From contig NZ_HG428741.1 in the NCBI RefSeq assembly GCF_000380245.2, positions 2,784,543 through 2,848,542 of the forward strand: a stretch of DNA of 64,000 bases, written 5' to 3'. Source of the DNA: Bacillus massiliigorillae. Lineage in GTDB: Bacteria; Bacillota; Bacilli; Bacillales; DSM-1321. Positions 26,557 through 35,366 of this stretch are shown piece after piece. The position numbers and the translations under genes were made by a program. The notes beneath the pieces are model-generated. The model made no database searches. It had not been told where the DNA came from and saw only the letters and a list, made by a program, of their open reading frames with translations. Positions within the stretch are counted from its first letter, which is position 1, and every line of letters begins with the position of its first letter.

Positions 26557-26803
26557 TTGATTGCAAAATCGAAAGCTGTAGATTTAAATTCCGCTCAAAT
26601 GTTAGCCTATAGATTTGACATTCGTTTTTTTCCTTATTATCTTATTGTGCTAGGATACGGACTTTTATCCATTCCTGTCTTATCTATGTATAATGGTAAG
26701 CGAGGTAAGCAAACTAAATATTTTTTACGTTTTCTATCCTCTTCACATATCAATCATAGTTCTAATATACATATGTATTACTAAAGACATAAGCATTTCT
26801 TGA
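26557..26803 (+). pseudogene. TraX-like protein, C-terminal remnant with frameshift
   Basis: A TTG with GGAAGG upstream opens a frame containing RFFPYYLIVLGYGLLSIPVL and YNGKRGKQTKYF, which resembles the C-terminal part of TraX-family membrane acetyltransferases. The frame breaks in a T6 run (26721-26726). A shift there continues YVFYPLHISIIVLIYICIT and a stop at 26801-26803, restoring the expected C terminus. The N-terminal three quarters of a TraX protein are absent. I infer a decayed gene fragment; resemblance was judged by eye. Confidence 0.5.
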
Positions 26804-26903
26804 TTGGCTTGAGAATTATAAACAATCAAGAAAACATTTCGAAATGTAAACAAGAAATAAAATTACGGTATAGCCTTAATAAAGACGTAATTTGATTAGA
26901 AAA

Positions 26904-26940
26904 TTGGTATCCCTTCTTACTTGTAATAAAGGGATACCAA
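26904..26940 (-). terminator. Perfect 12-bp hairpin terminator
   Basis: TTGGTATCCCTT pairs with AAGGGATACCAA, with TTTTC following on the minus strand. It is just beyond the degenerate lectin 3' end and was probably its terminator. Confidence 0.75.
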
Positions 26941-26956
26941 CCGAAAACTTTTTTAT

Positions 26957-27093
26957 TTAATTCCCCCATTTATGCCACATATTATTATCTGTTCCACATT
27001 CAAAGACATCCATTCGATTCGACATGTGCGCTAACGATTTAAGATTAATTTCGTCCTGAATGTAGGAGTGACGATGTGAACGCCCCACCATTT
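26957..27093 (-). pseudogene. Degenerate 3' end of a second lectin-repeat gene
   Basis: On the minus strand the frame ending at 26957 reads SNRMDVFECGTDNNMWHKWGN and a stop, matching the end of the intact gene at 27685 (PNRMDVFARGTDNNVWTKNWR). Just upstream, in another frame, NGGAFTSSLLHSGRN recalls the repeat theme LGGQITSAPAAVSWGPNR, so one frameshift separates two halves of a repeat. This is the remnant of a paralogue or of a longer ancestral gene. Confidence 0.65.
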
Positions 27094-27145
27094 AATAATA
27101 ATTTTGAAACCGCTTTCAAAATTATCAATAACCAACGCTAAGCTA

Positions 27146-27337
27146 CTAGCAATCAGTTGAAACGCCACCCTCTAAGAATAAAACTAGATCTACAACGTCA
27201 GCAAAATGTTCGTCTTCTAAAATGCTTAGAAATTCGTCTAAATTTTCGTTTTCATCCAGTTCGTTTAACATTCTACGGTAAAACTCTTGACCATTCGCAA
27301 GATTTTGTAATGAGTGTAAAATTTCGTTTGCTTTCAC
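27146..27337 (-). CDS. Small acidic orphan protein
   Basis: 63 residues from a GTG with GGGG at a suitable distance. It has a short helical N terminus (ANEILHSLQNLANG) and then a markedly acidic stretch (ELDENENLDEFLSILEDEHFADVVDL). Not recognised. A hairpin (ATAATTTTGAAA / TTTCAAAATTAT, about 27098-27124) follows. It lies between the decayed and intact lectin genes, so it may belong to inserted DNA. Confidence 0.4.
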   Translation of the reverse strand: MKANEILHSLQNLANGQEFYRRMLNELDENENLDEFLSILEDEHFADVVDLVLFLEGGVSTDC

Positions 27338-27435
27338 AATAAACGCCCCATTTCGTTAGATAAATACAACTAGTAACCCCGTTAAAATTCTTTTTTACAT
27401 TTACGTCATACCCTTTCGGTTAGGCTAATAAACGC

Positions 27436-27600
27436 TTATCCTTGCGTATAATTGCCGTTATACTTTAAGGGTAGGCGTTTTTTATTTAGAATTTTGTCTG
27501 GTATACGGTTTTCGTTAAAACTTAACCGTTCCCGTAGGTGTTCGCCACGCAATTCCGCCGCATCGGTTGGCTTCTTTTGTGTCCGACTCGTGTTTGCCAT
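27436..27600 (-). CDS. Small basic orphan protein
   Basis: About 54 residues from the ATG at 27600, with GTGAGGTCG upstream (a nine-codon longer form is possible). It is rich in Arg/Lys (NTSRTQKKPTDAAELRGEHL, DKILNKKRLPLKYNGNY) and without hydrophobic segments; a nucleic-acid-binding or spore-type basic protein is possible, but there is no recognised family. Same strand as the acidic orphan. Confidence 0.4.
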   Translation of the reverse strand: MANTSRTQKKPTDAAELRGEHLRERLSFNENRIPDKILNKKRLPLKYNGNYTQG

Positions 27601-27684
27601 AATAAAAACGACCTCACTTTCACGCATGATATTTTCGAAAAAATAGCACCCGTTGAAATTCAGTCGTCTGAAGGGTTTAACCCG

Positions 27685-28854
27685 TTATCGCCAGTTCTTA
27701 GTCCAGACGTTATTGTCCGTTCCACGGGCAAAGACATCCATTCGATTCGGCCCCCATGAAGCGGCGGCTGGTGCTGAAGTGATTTGGCCACCCAGATCCT
27801 GCCAATCGCTCCATCGTCTACCGTTCCATGATCTAGTCCACATACTGCCGTTTGTTCCTCGTACGAAGACATCTAATTGATTTGGTCTTCTTGATGAAAC
27901 TCCTGGCCCTGAGGTGATTTGACCACCTAGACTTTCCCACTCGCTCCATCGACCGTTTTGCCACCACTTATGCCATAATGCATTATCCGTACCACGTGCA
28001 AATGTATCGATACGATTTGGTCCCCATGAAACAGCCGCTGGTGCCGATGTAATTTGGCCACCTAAGTCTTGCCAATCATTCCATCGTCTACCGTTCCATG
28101 ACCGCGTCCATAAGCTACCATTTGTTCCTCGTGCGAAAACATCTAATTGAAAAGGTCCTCTTGAAGAAGCCGCTGGTGCTGAAGTTATTTCACCACCTAG
28201 ATCCTCCCACTGACTCCATCTGTTTCCTTCTGTAAATCGATGCCACAAGCTTCCTCTCATCCCTCTCGCAAAGAGGTCTATACGATTCCCACCCCATGAA
28301 ACGGCCGCTGGCGATGATGAAATTTGACCCTCCAACGCCTGCCAATCACTCCAACGTCTACCATTCCACCACTTATGCCACAAGCGATCATTCGAGCCTT
28401 GTACAAATGTATCTAAACGATTCGGTCCTCTAGAAGCTACAGCGGGTCCATCTTTAATACCTCTATCGCGAGGTGATCCAAGATTCTCCCAGTCACTCCA
28501 TTGTGCTCTTGCTTCGATATCCTCAATACTAAGATGTCTTTCATCATCGTCTACATTATAATAAAAACCATTTTCATGTAAATCGGCATCACCGTAATCA
28601 GTTGCTGGATCCACTTGATAATATGCATCAAAATACACTGGTCTTGCTTGGTCATAAGGTGTAAACACACGATTATCAGGATATATTGGATAACCAACAG
28701 AAGGATGCATATTAAAGAAATAATCAGGATAAGCAGTATCAAAGCCTTGAAAACGATCATTTATAGAAAATAAATTTGGATATATATAGTTAGGTTGCAT
28801 CATATATGGAGAGAATGACCTAAACATGTAATCATATGGATGATAGTTAAACAA
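27685..28854 (-). CDS. PLL-type lectin-repeat protein
   Basis: 389 residues from a TTG start with AGGAGG 8 bases upstream. No signal peptide is seen. The first 120 residues are Tyr/Pro/Asp-rich and low in complexity. The rest is six repeats of about 45 residues on the theme W-S-D-W-x-x-L-G-G-Q-I-T-S-x-P-A, P-N-R-x-D-x-F-x-R-G-T-D, L-W, W-N-G-R-R, as in PLL-like (DUF346) beta-propellers, which bind sugars such as fucose. Odd and even repeats alternate in sequence, so the unit of duplication is about 90 residues. A surface or spore-coat role is possible. Confidence 0.85.
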   Translation of the reverse strand: MFNYHPYDYMFRSFSPYMMQPNYIYPNLFSINDRFQGFDTAYPDYFFNMHPSVGYPIYPDNRVFTPYDQARPVYFDAYYQVDPATDYGDADLHENGFYYNVDDDERHLSIEDIEARAQWSDWENLGSPRDRGIKDGPAVASRGPNRLDTFVQGSNDRLWHKWWNGRRWSDWQALEGQISSSPAAVSWGGNRIDLFARGMRGSLWHRFTEGNRWSQWEDLGGEITSAPAASSRGPFQLDVFARGTNGSLWTRSWNGRRWNDWQDLGGQITSAPAAVSWGPNRIDTFARGTDNALWHKWWQNGRWSEWESLGGQITSGPGVSSRRPNQLDVFVRGTNGSMWTRSWNGRRWSDWQDLGGQITSAPAAASWGPNRMDVFARGTDNNVWTKNWR

Positions 28855-29058
28855 AGGAAATACCTCCTAGTATTCATAATGTTCATTATGCCTTATTTTA
28901 TTGATACTCCCATGCTTTGGATAATTGTCCATATGATAAATGGTTTTATGCCTACTAACTTGTTTCTTACTTTATTTTGCTAATAGAAAAAGCCATTGAG
29001 ATAAACTCAATGACTCAATCTATTCCAACTCAGAATGATGAATTTTCATTACTAAGTA

Positions 29059-30498
29059 CTACTTTACTGCTGATGGTTTAATATGAAGCGGTATCGGTGA
29101 TTGGTATATTCCTTCTGTTACTTCTTGTAATTCTTCTTTCGCTTGCTCAACGATATCAGGATTCAACAGTAAATCGAGCGCTGCTAACGCCAACACTTTA
29201 GCTGCTTGCAGCATTCCTTTATGAGCTATTGAGGTTTTCCCCTGTGAAACGAGCTGCCATGAATGGAGTTGTGTTCCTGCCACAAAGCTTGCTCCAAAGA
29301 ATTGAGCTGTTGGTACAACCCAACTCACATCGCCAACATCGGTTGAGAAATAGATTAATTGATTACTTTCAACAAATGAGAAAACATCTGAAAAGAAAGG
29401 AAAACGACCTAATTTCTTTACTATTCGTTTTGGTTGCTGACCGGTTAGCTTACTAATCTCATTCACAGCTGCTTCTCGATCTAGTTTCGTTATTGTTTCT
29501 CCCATACTCATAGCAAAACGATGTTCAGCTTCTTCATAAGCAGGTAATCCAACCGCTTGCAAATGTTGATTCAACACCATTCCTAATGCATGATTCGGTA
29601 CGAAATTAGAGCATCCTTTATCAAAGGTAACGATCATTTCTGTTTCCGTCATTAGTGCGGCACCTTGAGCGATTTTTAAAACTCGTTCGTAAATCGCTTT
29701 TACTTCGTTAATTTGAGGAGCACGAATTAAGTATTGAACTTCCGCTTCACCTTGAACAACATTTGCTGATGCACCACCTGGATTCGTAATTGCATAGTGA
29801 ATTCGTGCCTCAGGAATAATATGCTCCCGTAAATAATTCACTCCAACATTCATCAATTCTACTGCATCAAGCGCACTTCGCCCTAAGTGTGGCGAGCTTG
29901 ATGCGTGCGACGCTTTTCCTTTGAAAGAAAAATATACTTGATAGTTTGCTAATGTTGAGCACGAGAACACACTCGAATAGCTAGCTGGATGCCATGTTAA
30001 TGCACAATCTACATCCTTAAATGCTCCATCTCGAACCATAAAAGTTTTTCCTGAACCACCTTCTTCAGCAGGACAGCCAAAATATCGAATGGTTCCTGAT
30101 AATCCTTGCTCCTTCATTATCTGTTTAATCGCAATAACAGCGGCAAGCGGAGCAACTCCAAGTAGATTATGACCACAGCCATGTCCATTCCCACCTTCAA
30201 TAATTGGTTCATAGTATGCCGCTGCTTCTCTTTGACTTAAGCCAGGAAGAGCATCAAATTCACCTAATAATCCAATAATAGGGTTTCCAGAACCATAACT
30301 AGCTGTAAAAGCCGTACGGATTCCAGCTACATTTCGCTGCACTCTAAATCCCTCTTGTTCAAGCAATTTACAAATCACCTCAGCAGACTGATGCTCTTCA
30401 AACTTCGTTTCCGCATATTCCCATATTCTATTGCTCAAAGCGATAAATGAATCGCGTCTTTCTTCCACTATTTCATTTACTTTCGACAGTAAATTCAA
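29059..30498 (-). CDS. M20-family amidohydrolase (AbgB-like)
   Basis: 479-residue zinc-dependent amidohydrolase. Motifs: GLLGEFDALPGL, NGHGCGHNLLG (metal His/Cys), GCPAEEGGSGK (catalytic Glu pair), LTWHPAS, and the dimerisation-domain HASSSPHLGRSALDAV. Length and the CGHN form point to the p-aminobenzoyl-glutamate hydrolase B-type (AbgB) branch rather than dipeptidases, but the substrate is inferred only. TTG start with GAAGTGAT upstream. Single gene. Confidence 0.9.
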   Translation of the reverse strand: MNLLSKVNEIVEERRDSFIALSNRIWEYAETKFEEHQSAEVICKLLEQEGFRVQRNVAGIRTAFTASYGSGNPIIGLLGEFDALPGLSQREAAAYYEPIIEGGNGHGCGHNLLGVAPLAAVIAIKQIMKEQGLSGTIRYFGCPAEEGGSGKTFMVRDGAFKDVDCALTWHPASYSSVFSCSTLANYQVYFSFKGKASHASSSPHLGRSALDAVELMNVGVNYLREHIIPEARIHYAITNPGGASANVVQGEAEVQYLIRAPQINEVKAIYERVLKIAQGAALMTETEMIVTFDKGCSNFVPNHALGMVLNQHLQAVGLPAYEEAEHRFAMSMGETITKLDREAAVNEISKLTGQQPKRIVKKLGRFPFFSDVFSFVESNQLIYFSTDVGDVSWVVPTAQFFGASFVAGTQLHSWQLVSQGKTSIAHKGMLQAAKVLALAALDLLLNPDIVEQAKEELQEVTEGIYQSPIPLHIKPSAVK

Positions 30499-30730
30499 AT
30501 CTTAATCACTTCTTTCACTTTGACATGAATGTCTCCATTTCGATTTATACTACTCCTTACTCTTCCTATTAGGAACATATGTATTCTGTTTCACGGTTTA
30601 TAATAACTGAATTACTTTTACAAGTAGTATACTTTTCAATTTTCACATTCTGAATACGCTTATAAAAATGTCATTTAATAAATGATAAAATATTATGAAT
30701 ATTTAGGCAAATTTTTCGTGTTATATTAAA

Positions 30731-30760
30731 AAAGCGATTCCTCTCTATGAAGAATCGCTT
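30731..30760 (-). terminator. Terminator of the M48-ankyrin gene
   Basis: AAGCGATTC pairs with GAATCGCTT with an inner TC/GA pair. T-rich on the minus-strand side, 9 bases after the stop. Confidence 0.8.
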
Positions 30761-30768
30761 CAGCTTTA

Positions 30769-32070
30769 TTATTTCGCTAACAAATTAATTATCTTTTTGT
30801 ATTCATTTTCTTGATTATTTTCAACAGCATAATCATAAGCTGTGTAACCTTCTTTATTAACAACAGATTGATCTGCTTCGTTATTAACTAGAAGCTCCAC
30901 TATATCAGAATATCCATACATGGATGCCAATATAAGCGGTGTATCTCCATCAGAATCTTGTATGTTTAGATTACTTCCTGACTGGATTAATAGTTCGATA
31001 GCTTCATAGGCAAGATTATCAGTCGCATAATGCAGCGCTGTCCAATTCTCGCTATCTACTGCATTCACATCTGCGCCATTTTCTATTTCTGTTCTCATAT
31101 CTTTTAGAGCATTACTACTTGCAGCACCCATTAAATCTGTATAACCTTCCAAAGTGTAGTCGTCATCAAACCCTTCATCTTCCCACAAAGTATTAGCAAT
31201 GCCATCGATTTTTTCAAATGTATAGTAAACACCAAATACTACTGCTGGAATAATGACAAAAGGAATCACTAAACCAATGACTATGTTTCTTTTACGTTCT
31301 TTAAACAGTGAATGCTCGGAAGGATTTTGCCAATTATATAAACTATTCATTCGTTTTGGAAGGTCTGGATGAGTAGAAAGCTTTTCACTTAACCAGTGAA
31401 AAAACCCCTTTTCTTCTTCAAGCTGTGCCATATACGCTTCCTGGTTTACACGATAGTGTAGTTTTTTTCCTATAGCCAAAATCGTTAAGGCATTATGAGC
31501 GGCTTTCATATTCTTTGTATAATACGCTCCGTAACGATCACATGTATATTCACATGCTCTCATGTATGCTTCACCAAGAAATGGAATCCACATAGAAGGT
31601 AAGATTAATGTATGTAATAAAACATGTCGACGTTTCAAATGTGCAAATTCATGTGCAAGCACAAACATCATTTCATCTTCTTGTTCACTTTCAATCAAAT
31701 CAAATATTTCGGAGTATACAATAACCATGTTCTTACCAAAGAAACGTGTAGCAAAAGCATTCATCATTCCCATGCTTTCAATTACATACATGGCCGGAAC
31801 CTTCTTCAGCCCCATTTCATTAGAAAGAGTTGCTGCCTTTACATAAATATCTGGAAATTGTTGAGAGGAGATTTTAACGGCATTTCGACGAATTTGCGCC
31901 ATACTTATAGCATGAAATAAATAAGAAATAAGAGCTATTAAAAGAATAATAACAATACCCACCACAGATAGAGCAAAAACAATATAAAATAACAAACTAA
32001 ATAGTATAGCAAACACTAAGTATACATTTTCTTTCTTATGTACTAAACGGCGCTGTAAATTTTCATCCAT
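30769..32070 (-). CDS. M48 membrane metallopeptidase with ankyrin repeats
   Basis: 433 residues. Two N-terminal TM helices (about 17-52) precede an M48 peptidase domain with the zinc motif HEFAH (His140, Glu141, His144) and the third ligand region EYTCDRYGA. A further TM helix (NIVIGLVIPFVIIPAVVFGVYY) leads into about three ankyrin repeats: NWTALHYATDNLAYEAIELLI, DGDTPLILASMYGYSDIVELL and GYTAYDYAVENN. M48 enzymes degrade membrane or periplasmic proteins; the ankyrin tail should recruit partners. It is an uncommon domain pairing. Single gene. Confidence 0.9.
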   Translation of the reverse strand: MDENLQRRLVHKKENVYLVFAILFSLLFYIVFALSVVGIVIILLIALISYLFHAISMAQIRRNAVKISSQQFPDIYVKAATLSNEMGLKKVPAMYVIESMGMMNAFATRFFGKNMVIVYSEIFDLIESEQEDEMMFVLAHEFAHLKRRHVLLHTLILPSMWIPFLGEAYMRACEYTCDRYGAYYTKNMKAAHNALTILAIGKKLHYRVNQEAYMAQLEEEKGFFHWLSEKLSTHPDLPKRMNSLYNWQNPSEHSLFKERKRNIVIGLVIPFVIIPAVVFGVYYTFEKIDGIANTLWEDEGFDDDYTLEGYTDLMGAASSNALKDMRTEIENGADVNAVDSENWTALHYATDNLAYEAIELLIQSGSNLNIQDSDGDTPLILASMYGYSDIVELLVNNEADQSVVNKEGYTAYDYAVENNQENEYKKIINLLAK

Positions 32071-32417
32071 TTCTATGAATCAACTTCCTTTTCTATGTTT
32101 TCACAACATCTCCTATCATAATCGTGAATTTTATTGAAAACAAGCTGTTATTTGTGAAATCATTCCTTATTCATAAAAATAGTAAGCTAGCATTTCATTT
32201 ACTATCCTACTATCGTCTAGTTTCCTCATACTTCCAACATAGACTGACAAATCTCCTCGATAAACATTAGGAATAAGGTGCTATTTTCTACTTATTAAGC
32301 AAAAGTATTTGTAAAAAACCATTGAAAGATCGCTTTTTTTGTAAAATTATTTAAGTTTACAAAATTTTCATACAACTGAATAATAGAGTAGAATACAATT
32401 TTCTAAGGAGGAATACA

Positions 32418-33809
32418 ATGTACCGTAAAACGTTAAGTGCTATTTTGGCTATTGGTATGGTCTTAGCACCTGGAGCCGCCGTATACGCAGAATCTAGTAA
32501 TCCATCTCCCCATGAAATTGCAAAAATCGAATTTGATAACGTTATCAAGAAACAAATCAGTGCGGATAATATGTATCAAACTATTACTGAATTATCAAAA
32601 GAACCCAGAGCAGCAGGTACAGATGGAGAGTTGAAAGCTGTACAATATATAGCTAACAAGTTTATTAGTTTAGGATATGATACTAGAATTCAGCCTTTTC
32701 CAATCTATGATACAAAAGTCAATCATGTCTATGTAAAAGTTGAAGATAGTGATGCTAGTGAAAAACCACGACCATTTACTGATAGTGTTAGTAAAAAAGT
32801 AACCGCACCCCTAGCTTATGTGGGAAAAGCTAATCCAAAGGAAATTGGCAATGTACAAGGAAAAATTGTTCTTATTGAAAGAGGAGATCTTACATACGTA
32901 GAAAAGCTAAAGAATGTCATCGATAAAGGAGCAGTAGGGGCCATTATGTTCAATAACACTTCCCCGGGAAATAATTTCGGACAAGTTGGTGAAGGTCAAA
33001 ATATTCCTGCTGTAGCTATTTCTAAAGAAGAAGGATTGAAGCTAGTTGAAAAGTTACAAAATAAAGTCATTGAAGCTACTATAGATATTAACCAAGAAAA
33101 AATTGAAAAAACTTCATATAATGTCATCGCTTCTCTTAAACCGAAACAAGAAAATGATACAAATCAAATTGTAACAATTGGCTCTCACCATGATTCTGTA
33201 CCAGGTGGCGCTGGTGCTAATGATGACGCTTCTGGTGTTTCAGCAGTACTAGAACTAGCAAGAATCTACGCAAAGACACCTATTGATACAGAAGTTCGTT
33301 TCATAACATTTGGCTCTGAAGAAAGAGGTTTAGTTGGTTCTTCTTATTACGCTGCTTCACTACCTAAAGATGAAGTTAAACGTATGGTTTCACATTTCCA
33401 AATGGATATGATTGGTGGTCGTGAAGCTGGACCAGATAAACCTTTTGGTGGACTTATTATGTACACGATTGATGGAAAGAAAAACCTCGTTACTGATTTA
33501 GCAGCTACTTCAGCAGCTAAATTGCGATCCGAAGTAATTCCTTACGGTCAATTAGGACGTAGTGATCACCAGCCATTCCATGACTTAGGCATCCCTTCAG
33601 CATTGTTCATCCATTCTCCAGTTGAGCCTTCGTATCATAAACCTACAGATACAATAGATAAAATCAGTAAAGACAAGCTGCAGCAAGTAGCTGAAATCGT
33701 TGGTACATCTGTATACCAAATCACTCGCTTAGACACACCAGCACTCCCTAATACGAAAGTAGCTGAAGATTTAGTAGAATACCCTTTTGAGAACCGTCCA
33801 GTAGATTGA
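32418..33809 (+). CDS. Secreted M28 aminopeptidase with PA domain
   Basis: 463 residues. Signal peptide with cleavage near AAVYAES (residue 24). A PA insertion (about 130-225: GKIVLIERGDLTYVEKLKN, GAVGAIMFNN) is followed by the M28 zinc peptidase: GSHHDSVPGG, GANDDASG, FGSEERGLVG, MDMIGG and a final HKPTDT. All five metal ligands and the catalytic Glu are present. It resembles the B. subtilis YwaD aminopeptidase. AAGGAGG lies 6 bases before the ATG. It is flanked by a promoter region and a terminator, so monocistronic. Confidence 0.93.
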   Translation: MYRKTLSAILAIGMVLAPGAAVYAESSNPSPHEIAKIEFDNVIKKQISADNMYQTITELSKEPRAAGTDGELKAVQYIANKFISLGYDTRIQPFPIYDTKVNHVYVKVEDSDASEKPRPFTDSVSKKVTAPLAYVGKANPKEIGNVQGKIVLIERGDLTYVEKLKNVIDKGAVGAIMFNNTSPGNNFGQVGEGQNIPAVAISKEEGLKLVEKLQNKVIEATIDINQEKIEKTSYNVIASLKPKQENDTNQIVTIGSHHDSVPGGAGANDDASGVSAVLELARIYAKTPIDTEVRFITFGSEERGLVGSSYYAASLPKDEVKRMVSHFQMDMIGGREAGPDKPFGGLIMYTIDGKKNLVTDLAATSAAKLRSEVIPYGQLGRSDHQPFHDLGIPSALFIHSPVEPSYHKPTDTIDKISKDKLQQVAEIVGTSVYQITRLDTPALPNTKVAEDLVEYPFENRPVD

Positions 33810-33816
33810 TTTTTTA

Positions 33817-33848
33817 GAAACCAGATTCGTAATTTTGAGTCTGGTTTC
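33817..33848 (+). terminator. Terminator of the M28 aminopeptidase gene
   Basis: GAAACCAGA pairs with TCTGGTTTC around a 14-base loop, followed by TTT. Confidence 0.75.
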
Positions 33849-33913
33849 TTTAATAGTTTAATAAGTTCATGCTTCTTCGGATTTTTTTCATCCTTCCAGA
33901 AAAATAAAGCCTA

Positions 33914-34810
33914 TCATTCTCTAAGCTTATTCACTATAACATCCATCGCCATTTTAGATTCAGGAAACATAAATAAAGGAAAGTCATGCATCATGTTAGG
34001 GTATTCGTGGTAGTCTATTAAAACACCTTGCTCTTCTGCCATCACCATAAGCTTTCTAGAATCAGCTACTAAAATATCATGTGAGCCCATGAATAGTGTA
34101 ATATCCGAAAGTCCCTGTAGCTCACCATACATCGGGCTTAATAAATGAGATAAAGGATCGTCACCTCCAGCATACAGTCGCCCCACTTCAATAAGACCTG
34201 ACTTAGTAAGGAAAAAATCATATGGTTCAATATCAGCTATTTCTGGGTTATTGAGCGATATATCTAACCAAGGAGAAATCAAAATAATATGACCTGGTTG
34301 TGGTACATTCATTTCTTTTAGGTAATGCGCTAAAGCCAATGCAAGTCCCCCTCCTGCTGAATCTCCCATTATTACTATATCCTTATCATTTGCCATCTTT
34401 TGAACTTGATTTATATATAGCGGGTACACAAACTCAAAAGTATGCTTATATGTATGTTCAGGGGCTAATGGATAAAGAGGAATCGTAATCGTACATTGTA
34501 GAGCGTCTACTAATCTCCTTAAGAACTTCCAATGAAAGGATGTAATTTTATGTACATACCCACCACCGTGTAAATAGAATAGATGCATACTACTACTCAC
34601 ATGTGTTGGCCGTATCTCATAATAATTATAATCATTCATACATTTTTTCTCGATATTCAATTTCTTATAAAAATGATTCGGTGGCTCATGATTTAATAAC
34701 CGCCTCTTGGCAATTCCTTTTCTTAACGCTTCACCGGATTTCATCCAAAATCGCTTTCTACCTACAAGCCGTAGCAATAGTTTAAACCCTTTACTTTGGT
34801 AACTTTCCAT
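33914..34810 (-). CDS. Alpha/beta hydrolase (HSL/esterase type)
   Basis: 298 residues of the hormone-sensitive-lipase-like esterase group. Oxyanion motif YLHGGGYVHK, nucleophile elbow GDSAGGGLALA (Ser), acid residue in FMGSHDILVAD and catalytic His in MMHDFPLF. No signal peptide. It hydrolyses short acyl esters or lactones; the true substrate is unknown. Convergent with the M28 gene. Confidence 0.9.
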   Translation of the reverse strand: MESYQSKGFKLLLRLVGRKRFWMKSGEALRKGIAKRRLLNHEPPNHFYKKLNIEKKCMNDYNYYEIRPTHVSSSMHLFYLHGGGYVHKITSFHWKFLRRLVDALQCTITIPLYPLAPEHTYKHTFEFVYPLYINQVQKMANDKDIVIMGDSAGGGLALALAHYLKEMNVPQPGHIILISPWLDISLNNPEIADIEPYDFFLTKSGLIEVGRLYAGGDDPLSHLLSPMYGELQGLSDITLFMGSHDILVADSRKLMVMAEEQGVLIDYHEYPNMMHDFPLFMFPESKMAMDVIVNKLRE

Positions 34811-35041
34811 TACAACTAGCTCCTTAAAACTTCATTTCTTTCATGTATATGCCTTACTACAAACCTTGATACTTGTATTCATTGGGTAATAATAGTGACA
34901 TTATTTCCTCATGTAACAAGGTCTCTTACGATTAATTTACTATAAGCCTTGTACATAATATTTCATAAAAAAACAGCCTATCATAATAACAGTTTAAAAT
35001 GTAAAGTAGAGTTCTATACTATATTTTTAGGAGTGTTACAC

Positions 35042-35287
35042 TTGTTTTTAAAACTAAAAAAAGAACAACAACAACTAATGATTTCTGATATACAGCAATT
35101 CTTTTTAGATGAAAGAGATGAAGAACTATCTGAGTTTGCAGCTGAAAGAGTATTAGATTTCGTGAAGGAGTCATTAGCCCCTCACTTCTATAATGCAGCA
35201 GTTCAAGATGTGAAGACTGTTGTGGAACAACAAGTTTCTTCATTAGAGGATGAAATATTAACTTTAGAACGACCGATTAAAAGATAA
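35042..35287 (+). CDS. DUF2164 family protein
   Basis: 81 residues from the TTG at 35042, with TAGGAG 8 bases upstream; the longer frame has no site. The body LKKEQQQLMISDIQQFFLDERDEELSEFAAERVLDFV and PHFYNAAVQDV is the DUF2164 pattern, a small all-helical family of unknown function in Firmicutes. Single gene, convergent with the ROK regulator. Confidence 0.85.
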   Translation: MFLKLKKEQQQLMISDIQQFFLDERDEELSEFAAERVLDFVKESLAPHFYNAAVQDVKTVVEQQVSSLEDEILTLERPIKR

Positions 35288-35298
35288 TTTACCACAAT

Positions 35299-35359
35299 CA
35301 TAAGGGGCTAGGTATCTCAATATTGATATAAATCATTCATGAGACGCCTTAGCTCCTTG
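35299..35359. terminator. Bidirectional hairpin between convergent genes
   Basis: AAGGGGCTAGG-ATCTCA pairs with TGAGA-CCTTAGCTCCTT with few mismatches around an AT-rich loop. It can serve the DUF2164 gene and the ROK regulator. Confidence 0.6.
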
Positions 35360-35366
35360 TCTCTTA

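Noticed and set aside
27700..28450. CRISPR-like array
   Set aside because: The regular spacing is explained by in-frame protein repeats of about 45 residues; there are no constant repeats with unique spacers.
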